A stretch of 64,000 nt of DNA from Lachnospiraceae bacterium (GCA_031280955.1 JAITGA010000016.1:124001-188000); one strand, 5' to 3'; shown: positions 51,275-62,333, counted from the stretch's first letter. The notes: generated by a model from the letters alone, not told the origin. Translations and numbers: made by a program.

Positions 51275-52612
51275 TTAACAATAGAAGTTGAACATCAACC
51301 CGCTGTATGCACTTGTCACATAGGGATTGGCAAAGCTGCGAGCGGGGTTTTTGTAAGCAACGATTTTTTTGTCCACATATTCCATGGGGTTAAGGGCGAT
51401 TTGTCCGGTTTTTTGCATGATAGCTTTGGTAAAAGATTTGATAGCCCATAGTGATGACTGCATGGAAGAATTATCTGCACCATCGTTTTCATTGGCATAG
51501 GTACTGCGCAGGTCATCGCTTTCATTCCATGTCAAACGTCCGTCCTCGGCGACAGCGATACCGAGAGCCGCTATCTCATCACGGTGTCTGGCGGCAATTA
51601 TCCGCATTTCTCCCATTGCTTGCCGCCCACGGAAATGATTGCCGTCAAATGTGCCGGTAGTCTCCAAAAAGCCATTGAACGAACCAATCAGATGATTGAT
51701 ATTCTCCCTCAGTGATTCGACACTATCTTTTAAGCCGACACGCACAGGCATACTCGTATTATCACCGCCGTCAGCAACACTACTTTGACCTTTCAATACC
51801 AACTCATACGCTCCTTTTACGACAAAGCGGTTGGCAGGGTTGCTCCTAAGTTCATCATTCAGCGTGAACTCGGCATTGACGGCACTTTGGGTCATATTTG
51901 CCAAACCCAGATATGATACCGCTCCTACCATACGGTTACTTCGCTCGTCACTGATAGTAAACCTTTGCTCTCGTCCCGTGATGATACCGGTACTGTCTGT
52001 TTCGAGGCGTAGTGCCGAACGGTGGTCATCATGGACAATTATCGCTGTAAGCCCAAGCTCGGTACTTTCAAACAATCTGGCAAGACGGCTTTGGACAGCG
52101 ATGTTGGAGTCGGTGATATTGATATTGAACTGGAACTCGTAGCTAGTTTCGCCGATTGACAAATCAAAGGAGTATGAGCCGGGTGGCAGACCTATCCGTT
52201 TGTCAGTTGGCAACATATGCCCGCTATTGACCTGACTGGCAGCAAGGCGGTGAACAGTAATCTCGAAAGGGTCACTATCATCACCTTCGCCGATATAAGT
52301 AGCCTCCACGATATCAGCATCAGATGAATATGCTTGCTTTAATCCCAAAACCCCATCTTCATGTTGTGCACCCATAGCGGCAATGGCATTGTTTAGTTCA
52401 CGGGCATTTTCTTTGAGTCCGACCGCGAACTGATATGATTCCTTTGTGTTTTCCAAAAGAAAAAGGGGGGCTTTGCGATTCTGTTCCACGATGGCATTAT
52501 AAACACTACGCAGTTCACCCGCTCGCTTCACGTCAGAGCGTGATGTTTGGTGTCGCGAGTAAGAACGCAGATAATGATGATAAACCGTTTGTAGTGCAGC
52601 ACTATATGCCAT
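51275..52612 (-). CDS. FliD-like flagellar hook-associated protein 2 (filament cap) homologue
   Basis: This 445-residue protein starts MAYSAALQTVYHHYLRSYSR and has GELRSVYNAIVEQNRKAPLF, FAVGLKENARELNNAIAA, AYSSDADIVEATYIG (N-terminal FliD-like domain) and ITVHRLAASQVNSGHML. The C-terminal coiled region is DSVESLRENINHLIGSFNGFLE. Clostridial FliD-like proteins with this kind of start are familiar to me. Such proteins cap filaments and assist flagellin assembly; some act as adhesins. No other flagellar gene is in the window, so it is an orphan here. AAAGGAGGGG precedes the ATG. The predicted secreted coiled ends and central beta domain fit the family; the exact role here is not certain. Confidence 0.65.
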   Translation of the reverse strand: MAYSAALQTVYHHYLRSYSRHQTSRSDVKRAGELRSVYNAIVEQNRKAPLFLLENTKESYQFAVGLKENARELNNAIAAMGAQHEDGVLGLKQAYSSDADIVEATYIGEGDDSDPFEITVHRLAASQVNSGHMLPTDKRIGLPPGSYSFDLSIGETSYEFQFNINITDSNIAVQSRLARLFESTELGLTAIIVHDDHRSALRLETDSTGIITGREQRFTISDERSNRMVGAVSYLGLANMTQSAVNAEFTLNDELRSNPANRFVVKGAYELVLKGQSSVADGGDNTSMPVRVGLKDSVESLRENINHLIGSFNGFLETTGTFDGNHFRGRQAMGEMRIIAARHRDEIAALGIAVAEDGRLTWNESDDLRSTYANENDGADNSSMQSSLWAIKSFTKAIMQKTGQIALNPMEYVDKKIVAYKNPARSFANPYVTSAYSGLMFNFYC

Positions 52613-52643
52613 TTACCCCTCCTTTCCAATAGGTTGAATGAGG

Positions 52644-52716
52644 CATTGCTCCCTCTACTAAAATTTGCCAACTTATTCATAAATATCTTGGCAAAGTTTA
52701 GATGGTGGAGAATAAT
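52644..52716. mobile_element. Small inverted-repeat element (MITE-like), copy 2, shortened
   Basis: Arms at 52644-52670 and 52689-52716 are inverted repeats of each other and of the ends of the element at 15615-15791. They share the ATTGCTCC outer part and the TTTGCCA inner part. Only 18 bases separate the arms, so this copy is essentially a hairpin with the middle lost. It lies between the FliD-like start and the rplJ promoter. A long RNA hairpin would form if transcribed. Confidence 0.6.
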
Positions 52717-52751
52717 AATGGCACAAAAGAAAAAAAAAGTCAAATTACCTA

Positions 52752-52780
52752 TTGACACTTACGCAAATCCATGATATTTT
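52752..52780 (+). promoter_or_regulatory. Promoter of the rplJL operon
   Basis: TTGACA at 52752-52757 and TATTTT at 52775-52780 are separated by 17 bases. Transcription would start near 52787, leaving a leader of about 200 bases before rplJ, which is normal for this operon. It is the only good promoter between the inverted-repeat element and rplJ. Confidence 0.6.
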
Positions 52781-52786
52781 GTTCAT

Positions 52787-52985
52787 TGTCGCCACATAAG
52801 CGACTGATACCGAAGACAGCAGGTTCTGCAATTCGCCACAAATGGCGTTTGCGATTAAAGTTGCCCGCCGAGGAAGCAGCCATTTGACCGGATTATCATG
52901 TTTTCCGCCCTAAGTGCTGACTTGCCATGAGATGTCTTCAACCGCGAAGACATTTTTTGTCTGCGGCATATTGCCAGAAAGGAGG
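52787..52985 (+). promoter_or_regulatory. L10 leader (ribosomal protein autoregulatory 5' UTR)
   Basis: The untranslated region before rplJ contains ACCGAAGACAGCAGGT (about 52817) and GCCGAGGAAGC (about 52867), the conserved parts of the Bacillota L10 leader that bind the L10(L12)4 complex. A terminator-like hairpin follows at 52932. In the known system, excess L10-L12 complex stabilises the form that stops transcription. The fold was judged by eye from motifs, not by a covariance model. Confidence 0.75.
52932..52958 (+). terminator. Intrinsic attenuator in the rplJ leader
   Basis: ATGTCTTC at 52932-52939 pairs perfectly with GAAGACAT at 52946-52953 across a six-base loop, and is followed by a run of T. 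It stands about 30 bases before the rplJ start codon, the right place for attenuation controlled by the L10 leader. Confidence 0.75.
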
Positions 52986-52989
52986 AAAA

Positions 52990-53475
52990 ATGGCCAAGGT
53001 AGAAATGAAACAACCCATCATTGACGAGATAGCAACGAATGTTAAGGGAGCGCAGTCAGTTGTTCTGGTTGATTACCGTGGTTTGACCGTTGAGCAGGAT
53101 ACAGCCATGCGCCGTCAATTACGAGCAGCAGGGATTACCTACAAGGTATACAAAAACACGATGATGAACTTTGCTTTCAAGGACAACAACTTGGAAGGAC
53201 TGATTACTTATCTGGAAGGACCAAACGCTATTGCCATCTCTCATGATGATGCAACTGCTCCGGCACGGTTACTGATGGCGATTGCCAAAACAGCACCGAA
53301 GTTGGAAATCAAGGCGGGAATGGTCGAGGGCGTGGTATATGATGCCGCCGGAATGACGGAAATAGCCAAAATCCCTGCCCGCGATGAATTGATTGCGAAG
53401 CTGTTAGGCAGCCTGAAGAGCCCGATCGCGAACTTTGCCCGGGTGATAAACCAAGTTGCCCAAGCTGACACGTAA
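52990..53475 (+). CDS. rplJ: 50S ribosomal protein L10
   Basis: This 161-residue L10 forms the base of the ribosomal stalk and carries the L7/L12 dimers. The sequence MAKVEMKQPIIDEIA, SVVLVDYRGLTVEQDTAMRRQLR, YKVYKNTMMNFAF and the C-terminal L12-binding helix are typical. The ATG at 52990 has a strong AAAGGAGG; an upstream open frame from 52927 crosses the attenuator and is not used. It probably represses its own operon through the leader. Confidence 0.97.
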   Translation: MAKVEMKQPIIDEIATNVKGAQSVVLVDYRGLTVEQDTAMRRQLRAAGITYKVYKNTMMNFAFKDNNLEGLITYLEGPNAIAISHDDATAPARLLMAIAKTAPKLEIKAGMVEGVVYDAAGMTEIAKIPARDELIAKLLGSLKSPIANFARVINQVAQADT

Positions 53476-53513
53476 AAGTGATATAACGAAAGGTAAACAA
53501 AAGGAGAAAAGAA

Positions 53514-53885
53514 ATGGCAAAATTAACAGCCCAGGAGCTTATTGAAGCTATCAAGGAAATGACAGTGCTGGAGCTAAATGAGTTAGTAAAAGCATGTGAA
53601 GAAGAGTTTGGCGTATCAGCTGCCGCCGGCATGGTCATAGCTGCCGCCAGCGAAGCTGTCGTTGAAGAAGAAAAGACAGAGTTTGACGTGGAACTGACCG
53701 AAATCGGCGCAAGTAAGGTCAAAGTTATCAAGGTTGTCCGTGAAATAACGGGTCTTGGTCTCAAAGAAGCCAAGGACTTGGTCGATGCCGCACCGAAAAT
53801 GGTCAAAGAAGCGATATCTAAAGCCGAAGCCGATGAAATCAAAGGTCTGTTAGAGGCCGAGGGTGCGGTGGTAACGGTAAAGTAA
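53514..53885 (+). CDS. rplL: 50S ribosomal protein L7/L12
   Basis: This 123-residue stalk protein has the N-terminal dimer domain ([22 protein letters not shown]), a short acidic hinge and the factor-binding C-terminal domain with [25 protein letters not shown]. It recruits and stimulates translational GTPases such as EF-G, whose gene begins at 62900. AAAGGAG precedes the ATG, 38 bases after rplJ. The hinge is shorter on Ala than in many bacteria and rich in Glu. Confidence 0.97.
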   Translation: MAKLTAQELIEAIKEMTVLELNELVKACEEEFGVSAAAGMVIAAASEAVVEEEKTEFDVELTEIGASKVKVIKVVREITGLGLKEAKDLVDAAPKMVKEAISKAEADEIKGLLEAEGAVVTVK

Positions 53886-53923
53886 GTGCGTAATGCCTTT
53901 TTCAAAACAACGCTGAAGATGAA

Positions 53924-53953
53924 TTGACAGCAGGTTGTTCATTATGGTACACT
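53924..53953 (+). promoter_or_regulatory. Promoter candidate upstream of rpoB
   Basis: TTGACA at 53924-53929 and TACACT at 53948-53953 with an 18-base spacer lie in the 148-base gap between rplL and rpoB. It would give rpoBC a start site separate from the attenuated rplJL transcript. Confidence 0.55.
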
Positions 53954-53960
53954 AAAGGTT

Positions 53961-54005
53961 GCGCTATTATTTTGACGTTGTTTTTTGTGTCAAAACAGAC
54001 AGCGC
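53961..54005 (+). promoter_or_regulatory. Hairpin in the rpoB leader
   Basis: Nested inverted repeats: GCGCT (53961-53965) with AGCGC (54001-54005), and TTTTGAC (53970-53976) with GTCAAAA (53989-53995). Together they would form a stem-loop at the start of a transcript from the promoter at 53924, close before the rpoB start. There is no T-run after it, so it is not an intrinsic terminator. A role in mRNA stability or control of rpoB is possible. Confidence 0.4.
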
Positions 54006-54033
54006 CAAATCACAAGGAATGGGGTAGTTTTCA

Positions 54034-57000
54034 ATGGTTAAAGACCGGATACGTCCTATTGTTGCGGGTAAAAAGACACGAATGAGTTATGCGCGGCAAA
54101 AAGAAGTGCTGGAAATGCCCAACTTGATAGAAGTCCAGAAGAATTCATATAACTGGTTTCTTTCCGAGGGACTTCGCGAGATATTCGCTGACATCTCGCC
54201 AATTGCCGATTACAGCGGTCATTTGAGTCTGGAGTTTATTGACTTTGAACTGTGTCGCAATGATGCCAAGTTATCACTTGATAAGTGCAAGGAACGTGAC
54301 ACCACATATGCGGCTCCGCTGAAAGTAAAAGTTCGCCTTATTAACAAGGAAAAGGATGAGATTGAAGAGTACGATATCTTCATGGGCGATTTGCCGCTTA
54401 TGACCGATACCGGTACTTTTGTAATCAACGGTGCTGAGCGGGTTATCGTGAGTCAGTTGGTGCGTTCGCCGGGCATTTATTATTCCATCGACTATGACAA
54501 GTTCGGTAAACGTTTGTTTACCGCTACGGTTATTCCCAATCGCGGCGCGTGGTTAGAATACGAGACTGATAGTAACGATATCTTCTACGTTCGTGTTGAC
54601 CGCACCAGAAAAGTGCCGATTACAGCTTTGTTAAGGGCGATTGGACTAGGCACTAATGATGAAATAAGGGAACTCTTTGGTGACGAACCCAAAATTGAGG
54701 CTAGTTTTTCCAAGGATATAGCTACCAATTACCATGAGGGGCTTTTGGAGCTATACAAAAAAATCCGTCCGGGAGAGCCGCTTTCGGTGGAGAGTGCCGA
54801 GAGTTTGATTCACTCGATGTTCTTCGACCCCCGCCGCTATGACCTTGCACGGGTCGGCAGATACAAGTTCAACAAAAAGTTGGCTTTCCGTAACCGTATC
54901 CGCAACATGGTACTGGCTGAGGATGTCGTTGACATGAGTACGGGTGAGATTTTGGCAACGGAAGGTACTGTAGTCACGATTGAACTAGCCAACACGATTC
55001 AAAATGCCGCCATTCCCGGAGTACTGGTACAAACCGAGGAAAAAAACGTCCGGGTTCTTTCCAATATGGTAGTTGATTTGACGAGTTACGTAGATTGCAA
55101 TCCCCGGGAACTGGGTATTTATGAGTCGGTCTACTGGCCGGTGCTATCACAGCTGCTTGAAGATTTCGGCTCTGACCCGGAAGCCCTCCTTACCGCTATC
55201 CGCAAGAATGTTCAAGAGTTAGTACCGAAACATATCACCAAAGAAGATATCATCGCTTCCATCAATTACAATATTCATTTGGAATACGGAATCGGCAACG
55301 ATGATGATATTGACCATCTTGGCAACCGTCGTATCCGTGCCGTTGGCGAACTGTTGCAGAACCAATACCGCATTGGACTGTCACGGATGGAGCGGGTAGT
55401 CCGTGAACGGATGACGACCCACGATGCTTCTGAGAAGATTACCCCGCAGGCTCTCATCAACATCAAGCCTGTTCAAGCGGCAGTAAAAGAGTTCTTTGGC
55501 TCATCACAGCTATCACAGTTCATGGATCAAAACAATCCTCTGGGTGAGCTGACGCACAAACGCCGCCTCTCAGCACTCGGTCCCGGAGGCTTGTCACGTG
55601 ACCGTGCCGGATTTGAAGTTCGTGACGTTCACTATTCACATTATGGCAGGATGTGTCCGATAGAAACTCCCGAAGGACCAAACATCGGTCTCATCAACTC
55701 TCTGGCTTCATATGCCCGTATCAATGAATATGGTTTTGTCGAAGCGCCGTATCGCAAGATTGACAAGACTGACCCTGCCAACCCCATCGTCACCGATTGG
55801 GTGGAATACATGACTGCCGATGAGGAAGACAACTACCATGTGGCACAGGCAAATGAGCTGCTAGATGAAAAAGGGCATTTCGTTGCCAATAATGTCTCGG
55901 GACGTTACATGGATGAGACGAGCGAATATCCCAAGGAACTGATTGACTATATGGATGTTTCCCCGAAAATGGTGTTTTCGGTGGCTACGGCTTTGATTCC
56001 GTTCTTGGAAAATGACGATGCCAACCGTGCCTTGATGGGTTCTAACATGCAACGTCAGGCAGTACCGCTGGTTCGCACGGAAGCTCCGATTGTCGGAACA
56101 GGGATGGAACCCAAGGCAGCGATAGACTCCGGGGTATGTGTGATTGCCGAAAAAGCGGGTCTGGTCATAAATGTCAGTGCCGATGAAATTCGGGTGAAAT
56201 GCGACGATGATGAAAGTATGGTTTACAAACTGGGCAAATTCCGTCGCAGCAACCAGAGCAACTGTTATAACCAAAAGCCGATAGTCAAAAGAGGCGATAC
56301 AGTCGCCGCAGGTGACGTAATCGCCGACGGCCCTTCAACTTCCGATGGTGAACTGGCATTAGGGAAAAATCCGCTTATTGGCTTTATGGCTTGGGAAGGC
56401 TTCAATTATGAAGATGCGGTATTACTGAGCGAACGTCTGGTTCGTGACGATGTTTACACATCTATCCATATTGAAGAATATGAGACGGAAGCCCGTGATA
56501 CGAAGTTAGGGCCGGAAATCATTACCAACGATGTCTCGGGAGTAGGACCGGAAGCGTTAAAAGACCTAAACGAAGACGGTATTATTCGTATTGGCGCAGA
56601 GGTTCGTGCCGGTGATATTCTCGTAGGCAAGGTAACACCCAAGGGTGAAACAGAGCTGACGGCAGAGGAACGCTTACTTCGTGCTATTTTCGGGGAAAAA
56701 TCGCGGGAAGTCCGTGATACATCCTTGAAAGTTCCGCATGGTGAATATGGAATCGTTGTTGATACCAAGGTCTTTACCCGTGAAAACGGTGATGAGCTAC
56801 CGCCGGGGGTCAATCAGGCAGTGCGGATTTTCATTGCCCAGAAGCGTAAGATCTCCGTTGGTGACAAAATGGCAGGACGACACGGCAACAAAGGTGTTGT
56901 ATCAAGGGTATTGCCCGAAGAGGATATGCCGTATCTGCCCAATGGTCGCCCGCTTGATATCGTTCTCAATCCCCTTGGCGTACCGTCACGAATGAATATC

Positions 57001-57927
57001 GGTCAGGTACTGGAGATTCACTTGTCACTAGCCGCCAAGGCACTTGGTTTTAGCGTAGCCACCCCTGTCTTTGACGGTGCCAATGAAGATGACATCATGG
57101 ACACCCTCGACTTGGCAAATGATTACGTCAACCTCGATTGGGATGACTTTGCCCAAAAGCATGAAGAAAATCTCTTACCCGAGGTTTACAGCTTTTTGTC
57201 CGACAACCGCGAGCATCGCGGCGAATGGAAAGGTGTGGCGATATCTCGTGACGGTAAGGTACGTTTACGTGACGGGCGCACCGGTGAATACTTCCACGGC
57301 GATGTTACGATTGGACATATGCACTATTTGAAGCTCCACCATCTGGTTGATGACAAAATCCACGCCCGCTCCACCGGCCCTTATTCACTTGTCACCCAAC
57401 AGCCGTTGGGAGGTAAGGCGCAATTCGGCGGACAGCGGTTTGGCGAGATGGAAGTGTGGGCTTTGGAGGCATACGGCGCATCATACACGTTACAGGAAAT
57501 TCTGACGGTCAAGTCCGACGATGTAACCGGACGAGTGAAGACCTATGAAGCGATTATCAAAGGTGATAACATTCCTGAGCCGGGTGTCCCCGAATCATTC
57601 AAGGTACTCTTGAAAGAGCTTCAATCATTAGGGCTTGACGTAAAGATACTGCGTGAAGACGATACCGAGGTAGATATCAAAGAAGCTGTTGATTATGGCG
57701 AAAACGATTATCGTCTCGAAATCGAGGGCACAGGACTCAATTACGATTATGACAAAGAGTCTAGTGCCATTCGCAGCGGATTTCAAAAGCAAGAGTTCGA
57801 TAGTGAAAGCGGCGAGCTGATATCGGCGGAACTATCAGAGGATGAAGCAGATTTGGATGAGGTTTTGGAAGAATCTGATGATGCTCCCGATGAAGAGGCT
57901 TTAGTCGCAGAGACTGATGAAGAGTAA
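54034..57927 (+). CDS. rpoB: RNA polymerase beta subunit
   Basis: This 1297-residue protein is complete and matches clostridial RpoB in order and motifs. The start reads [20 protein letters not shown], the fork region [20 protein letters not shown], then [20 protein letters not shown] and [18 protein letters not shown]. The rifampicin pocket keeps the Asp, His and Ser residues usually changed in resistant mutants, so sensitivity is expected at that level. The C-terminal 100 residues include the RpoC-contact part and then an acidic tail ending ALVAETDEE, which is longer than usual. Possible TTG/GTG alternatives upstream are not needed; AATGGGG lies before the ATG. It is followed 89 bases later by rpoC. 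Confidence 0.98.
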   Translation: MVKDRIRPIVAGKKTRMSYARQKEVLEMPNLIEVQKNSYNWFLSEGLREIFADISPIADYSGHLSLEFIDFELCRNDAKLSLDKCKERDTTYAAPLKVKVRLINKEKDEIEEYDIFMGDLPLMTDTGTFVINGAERVIVSQLVRSPGIYYSIDYDKFGKRLFTATVIPNRGAWLEYETDSNDIFYVRVDRTRKVPITALLRAIGLGTNDEIRELFGDEPKIEASFSKDIATNYHEGLLELYKKIRPGEPLSVESAESLIHSMFFDPRRYDLARVGRYKFNKKLAFRNRIRNMVLAEDVVDMSTGEILATEGTVVTIELANTIQNAAIPGVLVQTEEKNVRVLSNMVVDLTSYVDCNPRELGIYESVYWPVLSQLLEDFGSDPEALLTAIRKNVQELVPKHITKEDIIASINYNIHLEYGIGNDDDIDHLGNRRIRAVGELLQNQYRIGLSRMERVVRERMTTHDASEKITPQALINIKPVQAAVKEFFGSSQLSQFMDQNNPLGELTHKRRLSALGPGGLSRDRAGFEVRDVHYSHYGRMCPIETPEGPNIGLINSLASYARINEYGFVEAPYRKIDKTDPANPIVTDWVEYMTADEEDNYHVAQANELLDEKGHFVANNVSGRYMDETSEYPKELIDYMDVSPKMVFSVATALIPFLENDDANRALMGSNMQRQAVPLVRTEAPIVGTGMEPKAAIDSGVCVIAEKAGLVINVSADEIRVKCDDDESMVYKLGKFRRSNQSNCYNQKPIVKRGDTVAAGDVIADGPSTSDGELALGKNPLIGFMAWEGFNYEDAVLLSERLVRDDVYTSIHIEEYETEARDTKLGPEIITNDVSGVGPEALKDLNEDGIIRIGAEVRAGDILVGKVTPKGETELTAEERLLRAIFGEKSREVRDTSLKVPHGEYGIVVDTKVFTRENGDELPPGVNQAVRIFIAQKRKISVGDKMAGRHGNKGVVSRVLPEEDMPYLPNGRPLDIVLNPLGVPSRMNIGQVLEIHLSLAAKALGFSVATPVFDGANEDDIMDTLDLANDYVNLDWDDFAQKHEENLLPEVYSFLSDNREHRGEWKGVAISRDGKVRLRDGRTGEYFHGDVTIGHMHYLKLHHLVDDKIHARSTGPYSLVTQQPLGGKAQFGGQRFGEMEVWALEAYGASYTLQEILTVKSDDVTGRVKTYEAIIKGDNIPEPGVPESFKVLLKELQSLGLDVKILREDDTEVDIKEAVDYGENDYRLEIEGTGLNYDYDKESSAIRSGFQKQEFDSESGELISAELSEDEADLDEVLEESDDAPDEEALVAETDEE

Positions 57928-58016
57928 CCGTTACCGCTACTTGAATGAATAGAACAGTACGGTGCGAATTATGCAAACGATATACATTTGTTGAGAGATG
58001 AGAGGAGTTTTGGCAT

Positions 58017-61000
58017 ATGACGGAAACAAGGCAGGAAGTATATCAGCCCATGACTTTTGACGCAATCCGGATAGGCTTGGCGGCTCCTGAAAAGGTACGC
58101 GAATGGTCACGCGGTGAGGTAATGAAGCCGGAGACGATTAATTACCGCACGCTCAAACCGGAGAAAGAAGGGCTTTTCTGCGAGAAGATTTTCGGTCCCA
58201 GTAAGGATTGGGAATGTCATTGTGGCAAATACAAAAAGATTCGCTACAAAGGCGTTATTTGTGACCGCTGTGGTGTCGAGGTAACAAAGGCGACGGTTCG
58301 CCGTGAGCGGATGGGTCATATTGAACTGGCAGCTCCGGTTTCCCATATCTGGTATTTTAAGGGGATTCCGAGCAGGATGGGATTGATTCTTGACCTGTCA
58401 CCACGGGTATTGGAAAAAGTCCTCTATTTTGCCAGTTATATTGTCCTCGACCCCGCCGAATCGGCACTGGAGTACAAAGCCGTCCTTACGGAAAAAGACT
58501 ATCAAGATGCCCGCGAAATGTGGGGAACTCGTTTCCGTGTCGGAATGGGTGCAGAAGCGATTAAGGAGCTTTTGCAATCAATCGACCTCGAAGGTGAGGC
58601 AGTTGAACTTCGTACCGGACTCAAGGAATCCACAGGACAAAAAAGAGCGAGGATTATCAAACGGATGGAAGTCATCGAGGCTTTCCGTGAGTCAGGAAAT
58701 CAACCCGAGTGGATGATACTTGATGCGATTCCAATTATTCCTCCCGATTTGCGCCCGATGGTACAGCTTGATGGCGGACGTTTTGCGACCTCAGACCTTA
58801 ACGATTTGTATCGCCGTATTATCAATCGCAACAACCGTCTGCGGCGTTTGTTGGAACTGGGCGCACCCGATATCATAGTCCGCAATGAGAAGCGGATGCT
58901 ACAAGAAGCAGTAGATGCCCTCATTGACAATGGACGGCGTGGTCGCCCTGTTACCGGACCCGGAAATCGTCCCCTCAAATCATTGTCCGACATGCTAAAG
59001 GGTAAATCAGGGCGTTTCCGCCAGAATTTGCTTGGTAAGCGTGTAGACTATTCCGGACGTTCAGTTATCGTCGTCGGTCCGGAACTCAAAATTTACCAAT
59101 GTGGTTTGCCAAAGGAAATGGCGATTGAACTCTTTAAGCCTTTCGTCATGAAAGAACTGGTAGGACGCGGATTTTCCCAAAACATAAAAAGTGCCAAGAA
59201 GTCCGTGGAGAAGCTTGACCCGCAAGTTTGGGACGTGTTGGAGGATGTCATTACCGAGCATCCGGTTATGTTAAACCGCGCTCCGACCCTGCACCGCCTC
59301 GGAATCCAGGCTTTTGAGCCGGTTCTCGTTGAAGGTAAGGCAATCAAACTGCATCCTTTGGTCTGTACAGCTTTCAACGCTGACTTTGACGGCGATCAAA
59401 TGGCTGTTCACCTGCCGCTGTCAGTCGAAGCCCAGGCAGAGTGCCGCTTCCTGCTATTGTCGCCGAACAATCTGCTCAAACCGTCAGATGGCGGGCCGGT
59501 TGCCGTTCCCTCACAGGATATAGTTCTGGGAATATATTACCTGACCCAGGAGCGTCCCGGTTCAGTGGGTGAGGGTAAGTGCTTCAAAGATGTAAATGAA
59601 GCAATCATGGCTTATGAAAATGGTAGTTGTTCGCTTCATGCACGGATAAAAGTCAGAGTCAAAAAAGTGGGAGCAGATGGCACACCAATAAGCGGAATCG
59701 TGGAATCGACCCTTGGGCGTTTCCTGTTCAATGAAATATTACCGCAGGATTTGGAGTTTGTTGATCGCAGTGACCCTGCGAATACCTTGTTGCCGGAGAT
59801 AGATTTCCTCGTTACTCGTAAGCAATTACGGCAGATTCTGGAAAAAGTGATTAACACTCACGGCGCATCAATGACGGCGGAGATACTCGACCAGATTAAG
59901 ACGATGGGTTACAAGTATGCTACCCAGGCGGCGATGACAGTTTCCGTCTCTGATATGATAGTCCCGGAGAAAAAACAGCAAATGCTTGACGAAGCCCAAG
60001 CGACGGTCAACAGGATATCCCATGACTTCCGCCGCGGCTTGGTGACAGAGGATGAGCGTTATCGGACAGTGGTGGAAACATGGAGCGAAGCCGACAAGGA
60101 ACTGACAGAGCTGTTGATGGAGGGGCTTGATGAGTATAACTCAATCTTTATGATGGCTGATTCCGGGGCTCGCGGTTCCAATCAGCAAATCAAACAGCTG
60201 GCAGGGATGCGTGGTCTGATGACCGATACAACCGGTAGAACAATAGAGTTACCGATCAAGTCCAATTTCCGCGAGGGACTTGATGTTCTCGAATACTTCA
60301 TGTCAGCACATGGCGCCCGCAAGGGACTTTCCGACACGGCACTTAGGACGGCAGACTCTGGTTATTTGACCAGACGGATGGTTGACGTTTCTCAGGATTT
60401 GATTATCCGTGAGGTTGACTGCATGAACCCCGAAGAGGGGATCGCCGGGATTAGTGTCACAGCAATCATGTATGACAAGGAAGTGATAGAAGAGCTACAC
60501 GCCAGAATTGCCGGACGGTATAGCTGCGAAGACATTTATGACGATGAGGGCGAGTTGATTGTCCGTATTAACCATATGATTACCCCTAGCCGTGCCGCAA
60601 GGATTATCAGCAAGGGAGTGAACAAAAACGGCGAACCGCTGGAGGCAGTCAAAATAAGGACAGTACTCACCTGCCGCTCCCGTGTCGGTATCTGCGCCAA
60701 GTGCTATGGAGCGAATATGGCGACCGGAGAAGCAGTACAAGTCGGTGAGGCAGTCGGTATTATTGCCGCCCAGTCGATTGGTGAGCCAGGGACACAGCTT
60801 ACGATGCGTACTTTCCATCTGGGCGGGTTTGACGTTGGTTCTGATATCACCCAGGGTCTTCCGCGTGTAGAAGAACTCTTTGAAGCCCGCAAACCAAAGG
60901 GCTTAGCAATTATAGCTGAGTTTGGCGGCATAGCATCAATAAAGGATAGTAAGAAAAAGCGTGAAATCGTCATTACCAATGAGGAAACAGGTGAAACGAA

Positions 61001-61850
61001 AGGCTATCTGATTCCTTATGGTTCGAGGATTGCGATTTTGGATGGCGCAGTAATGGAAGCCGGCGATGAGCTTACAGAGGGTAGTGTTAATCCGCACGAC
61101 TTGCTAAAAATCAAAGGTGTGCGTTCGGTTCAAGACTACATGATTCGTGAAGTTCAACGGGTTTACCGCTTGCAAGGTGTTGATATTGCTGACAAGCATA
61201 TTGAGGTAATCGTCCGTCAAATGTTGAAGAAAGTACGGATTGAAAACAACGGCGACTCTGACCTTTTGCCGGGGACACTTGTGGATGTACTGGAGTATGA
61301 GGACATCAATGAGCGGTTGGTGGCTGAGGGGTTGGAACCGGCAGACGGGCAGCAGGTAATGCTTGGTATCACTAAGGCAGCACTCGCAACCAATTCTTTC
61401 CTTTCCGCCGCTTCGTTCCAAGAGACGACTAAGGTACTCACCGAGGCCGCCATCAAAGGCAAGCTCGACCCCCTGATTGGTCTCAAGGAGAATGTCATCA
61501 TCGGCAAACTGATTCCTGCGGGAACAGGGATGAAGCGTTACCGCAGTACCTCACTCAATACTGATTTCATGATTAGAAATCCCGTCAAACCACGTCGTCA
61601 AGAAGAGAAAGTGGTCATTGATGAAGAAATAGCGGAAGAGAATGAAGTAGAACTGGTAGACGGGGAACTGATGGACGACGAGTACTTTGATGAGAATCTG
61701 GCTGGTGATGATTTGCCGGAGGAATTGGAGGATGATTTGGACGATGAGGACATCGACGAAGATTTTCCCGCAGATGAACCAACAGATGAGGAACTTGAGG
61801 AAACGATAAACGATGAAATCGAAAATACTGAGGACATCGAAAACGAATAA
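58017..61850 (+). CDS. rpoC: RNA polymerase beta' subunit
   Basis: This 1277-residue protein holds the N-terminal zinc ribbon (Cys67, Cys69, Cys82, Cys85), the catalytic loop [12 protein letters not shown] with Asp456, Asp458 and Asp460, the bridge-helix and trigger-loop region ([20 protein letters not shown]), and a second zinc site in [14 protein letters not shown]. It is complete. The last 80 residues are extremely rich in Asp and Glu (for example [18 protein letters not shown]), an acidic tail longer than in common clostridial RpoC. GAGGAG precedes the ATG. Together with rpoB it forms the core of the polymerase. Confidence 0.98.
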   Translation: MTETRQEVYQPMTFDAIRIGLAAPEKVREWSRGEVMKPETINYRTLKPEKEGLFCEKIFGPSKDWECHCGKYKKIRYKGVICDRCGVEVTKATVRRERMGHIELAAPVSHIWYFKGIPSRMGLILDLSPRVLEKVLYFASYIVLDPAESALEYKAVLTEKDYQDAREMWGTRFRVGMGAEAIKELLQSIDLEGEAVELRTGLKESTGQKRARIIKRMEVIEAFRESGNQPEWMILDAIPIIPPDLRPMVQLDGGRFATSDLNDLYRRIINRNNRLRRLLELGAPDIIVRNEKRMLQEAVDALIDNGRRGRPVTGPGNRPLKSLSDMLKGKSGRFRQNLLGKRVDYSGRSVIVVGPELKIYQCGLPKEMAIELFKPFVMKELVGRGFSQNIKSAKKSVEKLDPQVWDVLEDVITEHPVMLNRAPTLHRLGIQAFEPVLVEGKAIKLHPLVCTAFNADFDGDQMAVHLPLSVEAQAECRFLLLSPNNLLKPSDGGPVAVPSQDIVLGIYYLTQERPGSVGEGKCFKDVNEAIMAYENGSCSLHARIKVRVKKVGADGTPISGIVESTLGRFLFNEILPQDLEFVDRSDPANTLLPEIDFLVTRKQLRQILEKVINTHGASMTAEILDQIKTMGYKYATQAAMTVSVSDMIVPEKKQQMLDEAQATVNRISHDFRRGLVTEDERYRTVVETWSEADKELTELLMEGLDEYNSIFMMADSGARGSNQQIKQLAGMRGLMTDTTGRTIELPIKSNFREGLDVLEYFMSAHGARKGLSDTALRTADSGYLTRRMVDVSQDLIIREVDCMNPEEGIAGISVTAIMYDKEVIEELHARIAGRYSCEDIYDDEGELIVRINHMITPSRAARIISKGVNKNGEPLEAVKIRTVLTCRSRVGICAKCYGANMATGEAVQVGEAVGIIAAQSIGEPGTQLTMRTFHLGGFDVGSDITQGLPRVEELFEARKPKGLAIIAEFGGIASIKDSKKKREIVITNEETGETKGYLIPYGSRIAILDGAVMEAGDELTEGSVNPHDLLKIKGVRSVQDYMIREVQRVYRLQGVDIADKHIEVIVRQMLKKVRIENNGDSDLLPGTLVDVLEYEDINERLVAEGLEPADGQQVMLGITKAALATNSFLSAASFQETTKVLTEAAIKGKLDPLIGLKENVIIGKLIPAGTGMKRYRSTSLNTDFMIRNPVKPRRQEEKVVIDEEIAEENEVELVDGELMDDEYFDENLAGDDLPEELEDDLDDEDIDEDFPADEPTDEELEETINDEIENTEDIENE

Positions 61851-61870
61851 CTGAGGAAAGGAGGAGAAAA

Positions 61871-62287
61871 GTGCCGACATTTAACCAATTAGTAAAAAAA
61901 GGACGTCAGACAACAGCAAAAAAATCAGCCGCTCCCGCTTTGCAAAAAGGCGTGAATACCTTGCGCAAGAAGTCAATCGAAACTTCTTCACCGCAAAAGC
62001 GCGGCGTATGCACGGCAGTAAAGACAGCCACACCGAGAAAGCCTAACTCTGCACTTCGCAAAATTGCCAGAGTACGTCTTAGCAATGGTATCGAAGTGAC
62101 CAGTTATATTCCCGGCGAGGGGCATAACCTGCAAGAGCATAGCGTAGTGCTGATTAGAGGCGGCAAGGTCAGGGATTTGCCCGGTACGAGATACCATATC
62201 ATCAGAGGTACGCTCGATACGGCAGGCGTTGCGAATAGACGCCAAGCGCGGTCAAAGTATGGGTCTAAGAGACCAAAAGCCAAGTAG
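61871..62287 (+). CDS. rpsL: 30S ribosomal protein S12
   Basis: This 138-residue decoding-site protein starts with GTG and reads [24 protein letters not shown] precedes the start. The N-terminal insertion is typical of Bacillota. Loops near the A site read [13 protein letters not shown] and [13 protein letters not shown]. At the two positions known for streptomycin mutations (Escherichia Lys43 and Lys88; Bacillus Lys56 and Lys101) this protein has Arg56 (codon 62036-62038) and Arg101 (62171-62173). [17 protein letters not shown] is conserved. Decoding function is certain; an effect on streptomycin binding is inferred. Confidence 0.98.
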   Translation: MPTFNQLVKKGRQTTAKKSAAPALQKGVNTLRKKSIETSSPQKRGVCTAVKTATPRKPNSALRKIARVRLSNGIEVTSYIPGEGHNLQEHSVVLIRGGKVRDLPGTRYHIIRGTLDTAGVANRRQARSKYGSKRPKAK

Positions 62288-62333
62288 GCGTATTTAATAT
62301 GTGGAAACAACCCGAAAATAAGGAGGAAGTAAC

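Noticed and set aside
52718-52774. Possible 18-codon peptide (starts MAQKKKKVKL) after the inverted-repeat element
   Set aside because: It has a GGTGGAG-like site upstream, but lies before and across the -35 of the rplJ promoter and has no other support.
53309-53905. Minus-strand open frame of 198 codons across rplJ and rplL
   Set aside because: It is antisense to two certain ribosomal protein genes; its Ser/Ala-rich translation is the complement of Glu- and Ala-rich codons.
61598-61888. Serine-rich minus-strand frame at the end of rpoC
   Set aside because: It is simply the reverse of the Asp/Glu-rich tail of RpoC.
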